A DNA stretch of 63,258 nucleotides from Paenibacillus eucommiae (GTDB lineage: Bacteria; Bacillota; Bacilli; Paenibacillales; NBRC-103111), in assembly GCF_017874215.1 (NCBI RefSeq), contig NZ_JAGGLB010000044.1, positions 1 through 63,258 on the forward strand, read 5' to 3'. The position numbers were made by a program, and so were the translations under genes. The stretch's first letter is position 1. Each line of letters begins with the position of its first letter. A model generated the notes under the pieces. The model was not told the DNA's origin, searched no databases, and saw only the letters and a program-made list of their open reading frames with translations. Positions 54,421 to 62,921 of the stretch are shown in pieces.

Positions 54421-55071
54421 TCACTTACTTTTCATTGTAAGCAGATCGGCAATCTTTTGATAATCAAAAACAGTATGGGTTTTAAAAGAAAAATGGCTGA
54501 TGGTTTCATTTTCGTTTACTTCAACGATTAAATATTCCCCATTTTTGCTTACCCCATTGATATCTTGGAGCGAGACTGTTTTCATTAGTTTGGGAGGCTC
54601 GGCAAAGGCTTTCTTGTAGATCTCGATTTGCAGTTCACTAATCAGGAAATAACCACTAAACTTCTGTTCGCCGATTTTGATGGTCAATCCATTAAACTGC
54701 TTAGCTGAAACAAGGGCTTTTTCTTTTTCGTCTACTTCTACTTCTTCTACTTGTGAATGTTCTATCGAATTAGTGGTCATAGATTCAACTTTATTTGTAG
54801 CGGAAAAGGTGTGGGTATTTGATTGATTTCCAGCGTTTCCTGCAGGAATCTTGTCATATATTTTTTGCAGTAAATGAATGACTTCAGAAAATCCGATAAA
54901 AACCATACCTGAAATAAATCCACCGATCCACCACCATAAAGTAATGCTCCAATTATGAGCCCCATAATTGCTCTCTGGCTGTCCCCATGCAATGCCAATG
55001 ATAAAGGCTACGAGTATTTCCAAGCCGCCGATAACTAATAGAATCGTTGAAAATATGTTTCTAGAATTCAT
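54421..55071 (-). CDS. Two-helix membrane protein of unknown function
   Basis: About 216 residues from ATG 55071 (AAAGGAG upstream). Two membrane segments (TILLVIGGLEILVAFIIGIAWG, ITLWWWIGGFISGMVFIGFS) are followed by a linker (about 75-120) and a cytoplasmic domain rich in beta strands (GLTIKIGEQKFSGYFLISELQIEIYKKAF, GEYLIVEVNENETISHFSFKTH). The tail reads like a PH-like or short-chain binding fold, but no family is recognised. It stands alone on the minus strand, converging on the kinase gene. Confidence 0.7.
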   Translation of the reverse strand: MNSRNIFSTILLVIGGLEILVAFIIGIAWGQPESNYGAHNWSITLWWWIGGFISGMVFIGFSEVIHLLQKIYDKIPAGNAGNQSNTHTFSATNKVESMTTNSIEHSQVEEVEVDEKEKALVSAKQFNGLTIKIGEQKFSGYFLISELQIEIYKKAFAEPPKLMKTVSLQDINGVSKNGEYLIVEVNENETISHFSFKTHTVFDYQKIADLLTMKSK

Positions 55072-55363
55072 ATGTTTCTCCTTTACCAATTTTTCCAATA
55101 TTATATCACTTTTGATTATGTAGTTCTATAGAACTAGGGAATTTATATGGTTGAAAAAATATCAGGTTGTCGGCTTGTAAGGGAAGGGAATCCGACGGTT
55201 TGCTCAACAATTCTTTGAACAGTAGAAAACAGAAAAAGGCAACCAATGGAGTAGTACTTACCTCTCAACGGGTGCCATATCCTCGCTATTGTAATGTGAA
55301 ATCAAACGGATATTAACGTTCCTGCATAGCGGCTTTGCACTGATTGGTCTGAAACGATAAAAG

Positions 55364-55457
55364 CTACTGCTCCAGCGTCAACGCTCTTACATCTTCCTCA
55401 GGTAGCTCAGTTACTTCTGCTATAGTGGCGATATCGCAACCACGAGCGAGGAGTTTT
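55364..55457 (-). pseudogene. Remnant of an rpn gene (C-terminal 30 codons)
   Basis: The minus strand encodes LLARGCDIATIAEVTELPEEDVRALTLEQ (in two parts LLARGCDIAT and IAEVTELPEEDVRA), nearly the same as the end of the Rpn protein at 20458. It then joins unrelated sequence at about 55457. It is a recombination scar between an rpn gene and the following plus-strand gene fragment. Confidence 0.8.
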
Positions 55458-55925
55458 CGGGCTATTCGTATCGGCATCATAACGGAGGAAAAGCTTGTTT
55501 CGGAAACAGATCTGCTGGCGGCCTGGAAATCAGGTTACGAATACGCCAAGGAAAAGGCTGAGAAAGCGAGCCGTCAGAAGGTGAGCCAATCGGAGCTGGA
55601 TAAGGACAAGGCCAGGATCACCGACTATTACGTTGAGTTGACCAAGGAAGCGCAAAAGCGGAGTGAGCGCAAGGGATTGACAAATGAGAAGCGGCTGGAA
55701 TTATTAGACAAGATTCATTCGATCGGCTTGGAGCAGCAGAAGCAGTTGCTGGAGATGGAAGAGAAGTACAGCGTCCGCATAGAGACGGTGCTCGATCATG
55801 GCCGGCTGGTGCTTGCTCCGTTGCGGGAATATGTCGACTCCATTACAGCCAAGCAAAAGGAGCGGAAGCTGACGCTTCACTACAACCCGATGATGAAACA
55901 ATTTTATGCCGTTTCCGCGGGTTGA
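55458..55925 (+). pseudogene. 5'-truncated gene of unknown family
   Basis: About 150 codons to the stop at 55925. The open frame runs upstream to 55425, but those first codons are antisense to the rpn remnant, so the true N-terminus is gone. Key segments are LLAAWKSGYEYAKEKAEK, a charged helical region likely to form a coiled coil (LTKEAQKRSERKGL, EQQKQLLEMEEKYSV), and a terminal LTLHYNPMMKQFYAV. No function is recognised. A shorter decayed relative lies at 56797-56955. Confidence 0.7.
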
Positions 55926-56107
55926 AGCAATCCCTAATACTGGGCGCTCGAGCGGCAGTGGGGCCACTCGTACGTGGTGGCGAAGCGACTTCATTTGTTT
56001 AGAAACTTTTTATATCTATTTCCCAGTATTTTCATTTTGAAAGTAACCCTCGTAATAAAAAAACTGATTTATCCAAACTATTATTATGGAGCGAAAACGA
56101 CTTAGTG

Positions 56108-56116
56108 TGGTATAAT
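56108..56116 (+). promoter_or_regulatory. Extended -10 promoter of the toxin-antitoxin pair
   Basis: TGGTATAAT (56108-56116) is an extended -10 with a perfect TATAAT, 46 bases before the antitoxin ATG. No clear -35 was seen. Confidence 0.6.
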
Positions 56117-56161
56117 CAAGTCAGTAATCAGAATGCTGAATTAAGAAGGGGTGTTTTAATC

Positions 56162-56512
56162 ATGTTTGATATTCAAGTCAATGATCGTGGTCAAATTACG
56201 ATTCCGAAACAACTACGTGATCAGGTAAACATTTTTCCAAATGATAATTTAAAAATAGATATTGATGAACACGGCCGTCTAGTCCTTTATAAAAAAGATC
56301 TCATTGATGATCTTGAAGATCTTATTAAGAGGGATCTTATCAACGAAGGATATGCCGAGGAAGACTTTGCTGAAAAAATTCTGGAACGAAAGAAAGAGCT
56401 GGCAAAGTCACTCATGAAGATGGTTGAGGAATCGGATGAAGAATTTGAACGCGGCGAATTTACATCTCTGGAAGATTTAAAGAAAGAGCTAAATAACGAG
56501 GGCCGACTATAA
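56162..56512 (+). CDS. AbrB/MazE-type antitoxin
   Basis: 116 residues from ATG 56162 (AAGGGG upstream). Residues 1-45 form a swapped-hairpin DNA-binding domain (VNDRGQITIPKQLRDQVNIFPNDNLKIDID, seen as VNDRGQITIPKQLR and DEHGRLVLY). The rest is a charged helical tail (KKELAKSLMKMVEESDEEFERGEF, ending LKKELNNEGRL), probably the toxin-binding part. Its stop overlaps the toxin start (TAATG). It should repress the pair and neutralise the RelE-like toxin. Confidence 0.87.
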   Translation: MFDIQVNDRGQITIPKQLRDQVNIFPNDNLKIDIDEHGRLVLYKKDLIDDLEDLIKRDLINEGYAEEDFAEKILERKKELAKSLMKMVEESDEEFERGEFTSLEDLKKELNNEGRL

Positions 56513-56796
56513 TGTTTGAATTGAATATCTCAAATCAGGCTAAGAAGGATTTGAAACGTCTTGATAAGTCGGTGATTAAAGAAGTATTGTCTATCTTGGA
56601 GAGCATTGCTGAAAATCCCCATGCTGGGGAACCTCTGCACGGTAATCTAACTCATTTGAAGAAATGGAGTTTTACCCACCTAGGGGTGGGTTACCGAATT
56701 GCCTACCAGATATTCGAGGAGCACATTGAAGTTAAAATCATGCAGATCGGCACACGCGAAAACTTTTACGACGAACTGAAACGCAGAAACCGATGA
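56512..56796 (+). CDS. RelE/ParE family toxin
   Basis: 94 residues of the RelE/ParE fold: helical hairpin (AKKDLKRLDKSVIKEVLSIL), then strands (HGNLTHLKKWSFTHLGVGYRIAYQIF, VKIMQIGTRENFYDELKRR). GYRI and IGTRENFY match the family core. Expected to inhibit growth by cleaving ribosome-bound mRNA or by poisoning gyrase, depending on subgroup; which cannot be told. Overlaps the AbrB-type antitoxin by one base. Confidence 0.87.
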   Translation: MFELNISNQAKKDLKRLDKSVIKEVLSILESIAENPHAGEPLHGNLTHLKKWSFTHLGVGYRIAYQIFEEHIEVKIMQIGTRENFYDELKRRNR

Positions 56797-56955
56797 ACCT
56801 ACCTATTGGAAGCGTGGAAATTAAGCTACGCATATGCTGAGGAGAAGACGGAGTAGGAGTTGGCAGCGGGTCAGCCAGTCTGAATTGTAAAGGGAATTAT
56901 CCTGCACTATAATCCGATTGTGAAGCAGCTCTACTTCGTTCCTGTAAAAAATTAG
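56797..56955 (+). pseudogene. Decayed copy of the 55458-55925 gene
   Basis: Read in the toxin frame just after its stop: LLEAWKLSYAYAEEKTE, stop, then further stops, then IILHYNPIVKQLYFV and a stop at 56955. These match LLAAWKSGYEYAKEKAEK and LTLHYNPMMKQFYAV of the upstream fragment, with the middle deleted. The toxin-antitoxin pair thus sits between two relics of the same gene. Confidence 0.75.
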
Positions 56956-57000
56956 TAATTAAAAGTTCGTTCGAAATTATTTCCTCCCGTATTCATTCAA

Positions 57001-57026
57001 AAAAACCGTCAGAACAATCTGACGGT
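57001..57026 (-). terminator. Intrinsic terminator after the ytoI-like gene
   Basis: ACCGTCAGA (57005-57013) pairs with TCTGACGGT (57018-57026); on the minus strand five T follow. It lies about 100 bases after the minus-strand gene end. Confidence 0.7.
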
Positions 57027-57125
57027 CTAACGGTTTGCTCAACGGCTATGCTCATTTATTAGGCTCGTTTATTTGACATTGCAGTCCGTTACATCTATCA
57101 TTAATGGCCAGAAATGACGTTCATT

Positions 57126-58457
57126 TTACAAAATACGTGCCGTAAACATCGATCTGGCAGCTCGTCTGCCGTTGCTGACAATCTCCATATCGATTTTACA
57201 GAATCTGCGGCTCATTTCCACAATGGTTGGCAAAATTTCAATTTCATCATCAATTTGCAGCGGAATGAGGAAGTAGCCGGAAGAGCTATCCAAAATTAAA
57301 TCCCCTTTTTTATGATCTTGAACGGTGCGGTAGGCAGCGCGAATCATTAAAGTGGAGAGGATGCCTTCTGAAACCATACCTTCGAAGTTAGTCATTTGCG
57401 GAGTGACGGTTCCTTTAAAATAGAGCTTGCCTTCCGGATCGCGCAATTCCTCAACGCCAGCACAGATTTGCACCTCGAACGTCTCGGCATTTTGCGGCTG
57501 TCTCTGCATATACTGCATGGCTTTCATGACATCTTTCCGGCTGATAACCCCGATCATTTTACGGTCTGTATGAATGACTGGCAGCAGTTCAATCCCTTCC
57601 CAGACCATTGTGTGGCCGGCGGAGGCGACGGAGGTTTTGCTGCTGATCATAAGCGGATTCGGCGTCATTAAAGTGCCTATGGATTGACTTGGCTTTGCCC
57701 CGATAATATCCTTGGTCGTTATCATGCCAATGGGGACTTGATTCTCATCCACAACAGGGTAGCGCGTATGCGTCGTTTCATCAACCAGCTTCTGCATATC
57801 TTTCACGGTATTGTCAGGCGTCAAAGAAAATACCTGAATATCTTTGCGTATCAAGTCTTCAACCAGCATGATTTTTTTCTTAATAAGCCGATCTTCCATC
57901 GCCCGGTTAATCATCGTCGCAACCGTAAATGTATCGTAAGCGGTGCCAATAATAGGAAGTTCCAATTCGTCAGCCAACTGCTTTACTTCCGGAGTTGTGT
58001 CGAATCCCCCCGTAATTAGAACGCCAGCACCTTGACTCAGGGCACACATATGAGCTTGTACCCGATTGCCGACAATGAGAAGATTGCCCTTTTCAATATA
58101 TTTGAGCATCGCTTCGAGCTGCATAGCGCCAATGACAAATTGGTTCAGTGATTTATGGATACCCGAATCTCCACCAAGCACAACACCTTCCACGACATTG
58201 ACAATTTCAGCAAAAGTCAATTTATCGATCTGATGGGGCTCTTCTTTTTTTTCTATCCGGATCGTTCCAATACGTCTTTTTGTACTTACGAGTCCTATGT
58301 TTCCCGCTTCTTTAATGGCCCGATACGCTGTTCCTTCACTCACACCCAAGTCTTCAGCGATTTGCCGAACGGACAGCTTCGTACCAGCACTTAACGTTTC
58401 AATATATTTCGTTATTTGCTCATGCTTCGTATTAAGTTCCGGTTTTGATGGATTCAT
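57126..58457 (-). CDS. ytoI: YtoI-like regulator: HTH, DRTGG, two CBS domains and hotdog domain
   Basis: 443 residues. An N-terminal helix-turn-helix (LSVRQIAEDLGVSEGTAYRAIKEAG) is followed by a DRTGG-like domain (NVVEGVVLGGDSGIHKSLNQFVIGAMQLEAM), two CBS repeats (KLVDETTHTRYPVVDENQVPIGMITTKDI; WEGIELLPVIHTDRKMIGVISRKDVMKAM) and a C-terminal hotdog-like domain (GVEELRDPEGKLYFKGTVTPQMTNFEGMVSEGILSTL). The order is that of Bacillus YtoI. CBS domains usually sense adenine nucleotides. It is likely a ligand-responsive DNA-binding regulator; its targets are unknown. GAGGTGAG precedes the ATG. It is separated from aceB by a terminator. Confidence 0.88.
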   Translation of the reverse strand: MNPSKPELNTKHEQITKYIETLSAGTKLSVRQIAEDLGVSEGTAYRAIKEAGNIGLVSTKRRIGTIRIEKKEEPHQIDKLTFAEIVNVVEGVVLGGDSGIHKSLNQFVIGAMQLEAMLKYIEKGNLLIVGNRVQAHMCALSQGAGVLITGGFDTTPEVKQLADELELPIIGTAYDTFTVATMINRAMEDRLIKKKIMLVEDLIRKDIQVFSLTPDNTVKDMQKLVDETTHTRYPVVDENQVPIGMITTKDIIGAKPSQSIGTLMTPNPLMISSKTSVASAGHTMVWEGIELLPVIHTDRKMIGVISRKDVMKAMQYMQRQPQNAETFEVQICAGVEELRDPEGKLYFKGTVTPQMTNFEGMVSEGILSTLMIRAAYRTVQDHKKGDLILDSSSGYFLIPLQIDDEIEILPTIVEMSRRFCKIDMEIVSNGRRAARSMFTARIL

Positions 58458-58515
58458 GATCTCTCACCTCATTGGGCTGTACTTCCGATTTAAATAATTA
58501 TATAATAATCCCCAT

Positions 58516-58547
58516 AAAAAAAACAGCACCTCCAAAGAGGGCTGCTT
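58516..58547 (-). terminator. Intrinsic terminator after aceB
   Basis: Read on the minus strand, AGCAGCCCTC with a short loop pairs with GAGGTGCTGT (one bulge), then eight T. It lies 32 bases after the malate synthase stop. Confidence 0.8.
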
Positions 58548-58578
58548 ATTTGTTCATTATATAATGGTTGTCAAACAT

Positions 58579-60180
58579 TTATAAATACCGGTATCCTTGC
58601 GTCGTCAAAAAGGCTTCAAATTCTGGTGAAATCGCCATCTGAGTAAAAAGCGCGGCTGCCAGATCAAATTTGCTGTCCTGAAGAGCGGCTTCCCCGAAAG
58701 ATTCCTTAATTTTCTCCATCTCTTCATATTGAATTTGATGAAATAAATCCGCTGTCAACTTGCGCCCATCCTCCAAAAATCCTTTTGGGTGGTGAATCCA
58801 CTGCCATAACTGTGCACGCGATATTTCAGCAGTCGCCACATCTTCCATCAGGTTGTTGATGGGGACGGCACCCAATCCGCGCAGCCACGCTTCCACATAT
58901 TGAATCCCAACGCTGATGTTTGTGCGAACACCCTTTTCCGTAATAAGACCTTGTGGAACTTCAAGCAGATTTTCTGCAGTTATGGTGATGTCAGTCAGTT
59001 GTCTCTCCACCTGATTCGCTGCAGGCATGAACTCATCAAACACTTCTCTGGCAATAGCGACAAGCCCGGGATGCGCAACCCATGTTCCATCATGTCCATT
59101 CCGGACCTCACGTAATTTATCCTCTCTTACTTTATCTATTGCCTCTTCATTGGCTTGCGGGTCATTTTTCACTGGAATCTGTGCGGCCATTCCTCCCACG
59201 CAATGCGCCTGGCGCTTGTGGCAGGTCTGGATCGCTAGCAATGAATACGCCTTCATAAATGGCGATTCCATTGTGACTTGCGCCCGGTCCGGTACAATAC
59301 AATCTGGCTGCTTGTGCAGCTTCTTTATGTAGCTGAATATATAGTCCCACCGTCCGCAGTTCAAGCCTGCGCTATGCTTTCTCAGTTCATAAAGAATTTC
59401 GTCCATTTCAAAAGCGGCGAGGATTGTTTCAATCAATACAGTTGCCTTTATTGTCCCCTGCGGAATGCTGAGCTCGCTTTGAGCCCATACAAACACCTCA
59501 TTCCAAAGGCGTGCTTCCAAATGATTCTCCAGTTTTGGCAAATAAAAATAAGGGCCGCTGCCTTGCTCAATCAATGCTTTTGCATTATGAAAGAAGAATA
59601 AGCCAAAGTCAAATAATGCTGCTGAAACAGGTTGACCGTCAACGAGTACATGCTTTTCTTCCAGATGCCAGCCTCTCGGGCGAACTATAAGTGTAGCGAT
59701 TTTTTCGTTTAGGCGATAGGTTTTTCCTTCTGGACTCTCAAACTGGATCGTTCTATTAACCGCGTCGCGAAGATTCACTTGACCGCCAATCGTGTTGTCC
59801 CATGTGGGAGAATTGGCATCCTCAAAATCAGCCATATACATATAGGCTCCTGAGTTGAAGGCGTTAATAACCATTTTGCGGTCACCTGCCGGACCCGTAA
59901 TTTCTACGCGGCGATCTTGTAAATCCGGAGGAATCGGAGCGATTAACCAATCTTTCAAGCGGATCGATTCCGTCTCCTCTAAAAAATGCGGCAGCTTACC
60001 GGCATCAATTTCCGCCTGTCTCAGGTCGCGCTTTTGGAGCAATGCAAGCCGCTCGGAACGAAACATGCGCTCTAGTTTAGCAATGAACGTTAATCCCTCT
60101 GGCGAAAGAATTTGTTCCCTATTCCTATCCGTTATTTCTATATTTATTTCAATGCCTGCAGGCAGGGGTGGATGACTCAA
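58579..60180 (-). CDS. aceB: Malate synthase A
   Basis: 533 residues, the normal length. It condenses glyoxylate with acetyl-CoA to malate, the second glyoxylate-bypass step. Conserved segments include DFEDANSPTWDN, RPRGWHLEEKH, LPKLENHLEARLWNEVF, GTIKATVLIETILAAFEMDEILYELR and GKWDYIFS-like GRWDYIFSYIKK. TTG 60180 has AAAGGAG upstream. It follows aceA by 32 bases in one operon, and a terminator follows it. Confidence 0.95.
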   Translation of the reverse strand: MSHPPLPAGIEINIEITDRNREQILSPEGLTFIAKLERMFRSERLALLQKRDLRQAEIDAGKLPHFLEETESIRLKDWLIAPIPPDLQDRRVEITGPAGDRKMVINAFNSGAYMYMADFEDANSPTWDNTIGGQVNLRDAVNRTIQFESPEGKTYRLNEKIATLIVRPRGWHLEEKHVLVDGQPVSAALFDFGLFFFHNAKALIEQGSGPYFYLPKLENHLEARLWNEVFVWAQSELSIPQGTIKATVLIETILAAFEMDEILYELRKHSAGLNCGRWDYIFSYIKKLHKQPDCIVPDRAQVTMESPFMKAYSLLAIQTCHKRQAHCVGGMAAQIPVKNDPQANEEAIDKVREDKLREVRNGHDGTWVAHPGLVAIAREVFDEFMPAANQVERQLTDITITAENLLEVPQGLITEKGVRTNISVGIQYVEAWLRGLGAVPINNLMEDVATAEISRAQLWQWIHHPKGFLEDGRKLTADLFHQIQYEEMEKIKESFGEAALQDSKFDLAAALFTQMAISPEFEAFLTTQGYRYL

Positions 60181-60212
60181 TTTTTCCCATCTCCTTTATT
60201 CCTCAATCTCAA

Positions 60213-61490
60213 TCAAGATACAAACTGCTCTTCTTCCGTTGAGCCTGCAAGTGCTGTAGTCGATGATGTTCCGCCCGTAATCACTTGCGATACTTCATCA
60301 AAGTAACCTGTTCCAACCTCACGCTGGTGGCGGGTCGCTTCATAGCCTTTGGATTCACTCGAAAATTCGCTTTGCTGAAACTCGGAGTAAGCAGCCATCC
60401 CGCGGTCTTTATAATCGTGTGCCAGTTCAAACATGCTGTGATTCAATGCATGGAATCCTGCAAGGGTTACGAACTGGAACTTGTATCCCAATTTCCCAAG
60501 CTCGCGCTGGAATTTGGCAATGGTCGGTTCGTTTAATTTTTTCTTCCAGTTAAAGGAGGGGGAGCAGTTGTAAGCGAGCAATTTGCCGGGAAACTTCTCA
60601 TGGATGGCTTCTGCAAATCGCCTTGCCTCCTCCAGATTAGGCTCTGACGTTTCACACCAAACCAGATCCGCGTAAGGTGCATAAGCAAGACCGCGAGAAA
60701 TCGCTTGCCCCAACCCGTCATTGACGTAAAAGAATCCTTCCGGAGAACGCTTGCCAGTGAGAAAAGGTCGGTCATTCGGATCGATATCGCTAGTTAGGAG
60801 TTGAGCCGCATTCGCATCTGTTCTTGCAATAAGCACTGTTTCAACGCCCATCACATCAGCGGCAAGTCTTGCGGCAATCAAATTGCGAACGGCTTGTTGG
60901 GTAGGCAGCAACACTTTTCCGCCCAAGTGACCGCATTTCTTCTCTGATGATAGCTGATCTTCAAAATGAACTGCCGCTGCCCCGGATTCTATCATATTTT
61001 TCATCAGCTCAAATACGTTCAGGGGTCCGCCGAAACCTGCTTCTGCATCCGCAACAATAGGTAAATAAAAATTAATATTGTCTTTGCCTTCCGCATGCTG
61101 AATTTGGTCGGCACGCTGCAGGGCTTGATTAATTCGCTTTACCACAGATGGAACACTGTTAGCCGGGTACAAGCTTTGATCGGGATACATATGACCGGAT
61201 AAGTTCGCATCGGCAGCAACCTGCCAACCGCTCAAGTAAATGGCTTTAAGTCCTGCTTTCGCCTGCTGAACAGCTTGATTCCCAGTCAGTGCGCCTAATG
61301 CCGGAACAAAATCCTCGTTGTTGACCAATTCCCAAAACTTTTGTGCTCCACGCTGAGCCAACGTTTGTTCTACGAGAACGGAGCCGCGAAGGCGGAGTAC
61401 ATCATCAATCGTATAAGGGCGCGAAACACCTTCAAACCTTTTAGAATTCCAGCTGGCTTGCAATTGCTCTCTTTGATTTTGTTGATTCAT
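60213..61490 (-). CDS. aceA: Isocitrate lyase
   Basis: 425 residues from ATG 61490 (AAGGAG upstream; a GTG at 61502 overlaps that RBS). It splits isocitrate into glyoxylate and succinate. The catalytic loop KKCGHLGGKV (Cys near 186) is intact, as are YLSGWQVAAD, VADAEAGFGGPLNVFELMK, IARTDANAA and NCSPSFNWKK. With aceB downstream it forms the glyoxylate bypass for growth on acetate or fatty acids. A 55-residue zinc-motif gene lies 32 bases upstream in the same operon. Confidence 0.96.
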   Translation of the reverse strand: MNQQNQREQLQASWNSKRFEGVSRPYTIDDVLRLRGSVLVEQTLAQRGAQKFWELVNNEDFVPALGALTGNQAVQQAKAGLKAIYLSGWQVAADANLSGHMYPDQSLYPANSVPSVVKRINQALQRADQIQHAEGKDNINFYLPIVADAEAGFGGPLNVFELMKNMIESGAAAVHFEDQLSSEKKCGHLGGKVLLPTQQAVRNLIAARLAADVMGVETVLIARTDANAAQLLTSDIDPNDRPFLTGKRSPEGFFYVNDGLGQAISRGLAYAPYADLVWCETSEPNLEEARRFAEAIHEKFPGKLLAYNCSPSFNWKKKLNEPTIAKFQRELGKLGYKFQFVTLAGFHALNHSMFELAHDYKDRGMAAYSEFQQSEFSSESKGYEATRHQREVGTGYFDEVSQVITGGTSSTTALAGSTEEEQFVS

Positions 61491-61522
61491 TTTCGTCGTC
61501 ACTCCTTAGAATTTTCGTATGC

Positions 61523-61690
61523 TTAGAAAGATACATCCAGAAAACCACTACCGCCACAAGTGTGGCAAGTATTCGGCCACAACACGCGTTCTTTATCAAA
61601 ACGTACACATTCCCCTTGATCCTGATGCTTTTCTCCAGTCGGTTTCATTTCCTCGAGTTCACCGTTTCCTTGACATGTTGGACAATCCAT
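61523..61690 (-). CDS. Small CxxC zinc-motif protein ahead of aceA
   Basis: 55 residues, too short for most gene finders. AGGAGG precedes the ATG (61688-61690) at ideal spacing. It starts MDCPTCQGNGE and ends near TCHTCGGSGFLDVSF, so it has two CxxCxGxG motifs, as in the DnaJ zinc-binding domain, which together can bind one zinc ion. Thirty-two bases separate it from aceA, so it is probably the first gene of the glyoxylate operon. A role as an assembly helper or regulator of the operon is a guess. Confidence 0.82.
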   Translation of the reverse strand: MDCPTCQGNGELEEMKPTGEKHQDQGECVRFDKERVLWPNTCHTCGGSGFLDVSF

Positions 61691-61875
61691 TGTTATTACC
61701 TCCTGGTTTTGTATTAGTACAGATTAAATTAATAATTTATTTTATATCACATTAATTATTGTTATGCAATAATTAAATTTTATTTTAATTTACTATAACA
61801 ATGAAAAAATGATAGTGGGAATCTGTCCAATTGGGGATGGGAGGGCTGTGCTTTCCCAAAAAATTTAAACATAAG

Positions 61876-61904
61876 AAAAACCGCTGCAGCCGATTTCAGC
61901 GGTT
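61876..61904 (-). terminator. Hairpin terminator, minus-strand orientation
   Basis: AACCGCTG (61879-61886) pairs with CAGCGGTT (61897-61904), and on the minus strand a T-run follows (AAAAA at 61876-61880 on plus). It stands upstream of the aceA operon and ends minus-strand transcription coming from the repeat region. The 61691-61875 stretch is AT-rich and holds the aceA-operon promoter region, not resolved. Confidence 0.6.
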
Positions 61905-61906
61905 AT

Positions 61907-61988
61907 CTAGCTTGGTGTTCTTGCACTTTGTAGCTGAGAGAGGGAAGGGGTGTGGGTGGAAGAGTGATAGCGTCCGCATTTAAAGATC
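61907..61988 (+). repeat. Partial duplicate of the composite repeat core (E')
   Basis: Matches the left half of the core (AGCTTGGTGTT to GCGTCCGCATTTAAAGAT) and shares with copy E the variant GATAGCGTCCGCATTTAAAG. It ends where copy E's first palindrome begins. This suggests a recent local tandem event. Confidence 0.7.
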
Positions 61989-61997
61989 GTGTGTTCC

Positions 61998-62513
61998 ACT
62001 TAACGATGTTTTTCATCGTTAAAGTAAGTGTTACAGGTCAATCCGTCACGTTAATGATCCACTCTCATCGTTAAAAGAGGACGGGTGGCCACTCTGGATG
62101 GTTAAAAGGGATTATAACGATGTTTTTCATCGTTAAAGTAAGGATATGGAGAGGACTCAGTGCTTTTAACGATGAAAAACATCGTTAAAGTAGCAGATTC
62201 TTCTCAGCTGCGTGCTCTTAATTCCTAGCGCTGCGCCCGCTAGGAAATCTCCTCTAATCAAGAGAACAACCCTTGCTGGCTGTCCGTTTGAACTTGGTGT
62301 TCGTGTGATTCGTGCGATTGTAGCTAAAGAGAGGGAATGGCTGTGGGTGGAAGAGCGATAGCGTCCGCATTTAAAGATTTGTTCCTACCTCCTCATCGAT
62401 TCCATTCAGGGAACAAATCTTTAACAGCGGCTGGAGCCCACAGCCATTCCCTCCGCAATGCACCCAAGTCACGAACACGCACATCAAAGGACGCCGCAAG
62501 GCGTTTATTTCAT
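61998..62513 (+). repeat. Composite hairpin repeat, copy E
   Basis: Four palindromes at about 61999-62022, 62048-62075, 62113-62138 and 62163-62191, with the same spacing as copies B and C. The core (62260-62513) has all nested stems (GGGAATGGCTGTGGG near 62333, its complement near 62437; AAAGATTTGTTCC with GGAACAAATCTTT). The terminator GACGCC/GGCGTT has a weak T-run. The second palindrome has diverged (TTAATGATCCACTCTCATCG), yet the ends still match. Confidence 0.86.
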
Positions 62514-62698
62514 TACACGATTTCAGCCAATACATCGACTTCGGAAAAATACGAATAGTATAAAGCCAGGTGAACGGGTGATATCGGATAGAAGGCGGTT
62601 TTATCACACTCATCTTTAGAGGCGCAGAGGTGTTCTTTTCCTTTCAAATTACGATTGGATAACGTGTTTATACTTTCTTTCTTTACAGTGCTGTCCAT
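62513..62698 (-). CDS. Small 61-residue protein of unknown function
   Basis: ATG 62698 has AAGGAGG six bases upstream, one of the best RBSs in the window. The protein begins MDSTVKKESINTLSNRNLKG and ends VHLALYYSYFSEVDVLAEIV; it has two cysteines (CASKDEC). There is no signal peptide or full membrane helix. The stop lies at the edge of repeat copy E. No family is recognised. Confidence 0.65.
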   Translation of the reverse strand: MDSTVKKESINTLSNRNLKGKEHLCASKDECDKTAFYPISPVHLALYYSYFSEVDVLAEIV

Positions 62699-62866
62699 GG
62701 CTAACCTCCTTCTCATCATTCAAAAGTTATAATCTGTATTAATACAATATTTTAATATTTATTATTATATTCATATAATTAAATAAATTCAATAATTATT
62801 TAGTCTATATTTTATTTATATAATACAGATTTCTGTTGATGAAATTTAACTCCAAGCTTACTTTCA

Positions 62867-62921
62867 AAAATGTAATTCTAAATATGTAATTCCAAATATG
62901 TAATTCTAAATATGTAATTCA
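62867..62921. repeat. Tandem 14-bp repeats
   Basis: Four copies of AAATATGTAATTC plus one variable base (62867-62879 slightly diverged, then 62880, 62894 and 62908). They lie in the AT-rich region upstream of the 61-residue gene. The following 62940-63110 stretch has no gene seen. Confidence 0.85.
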
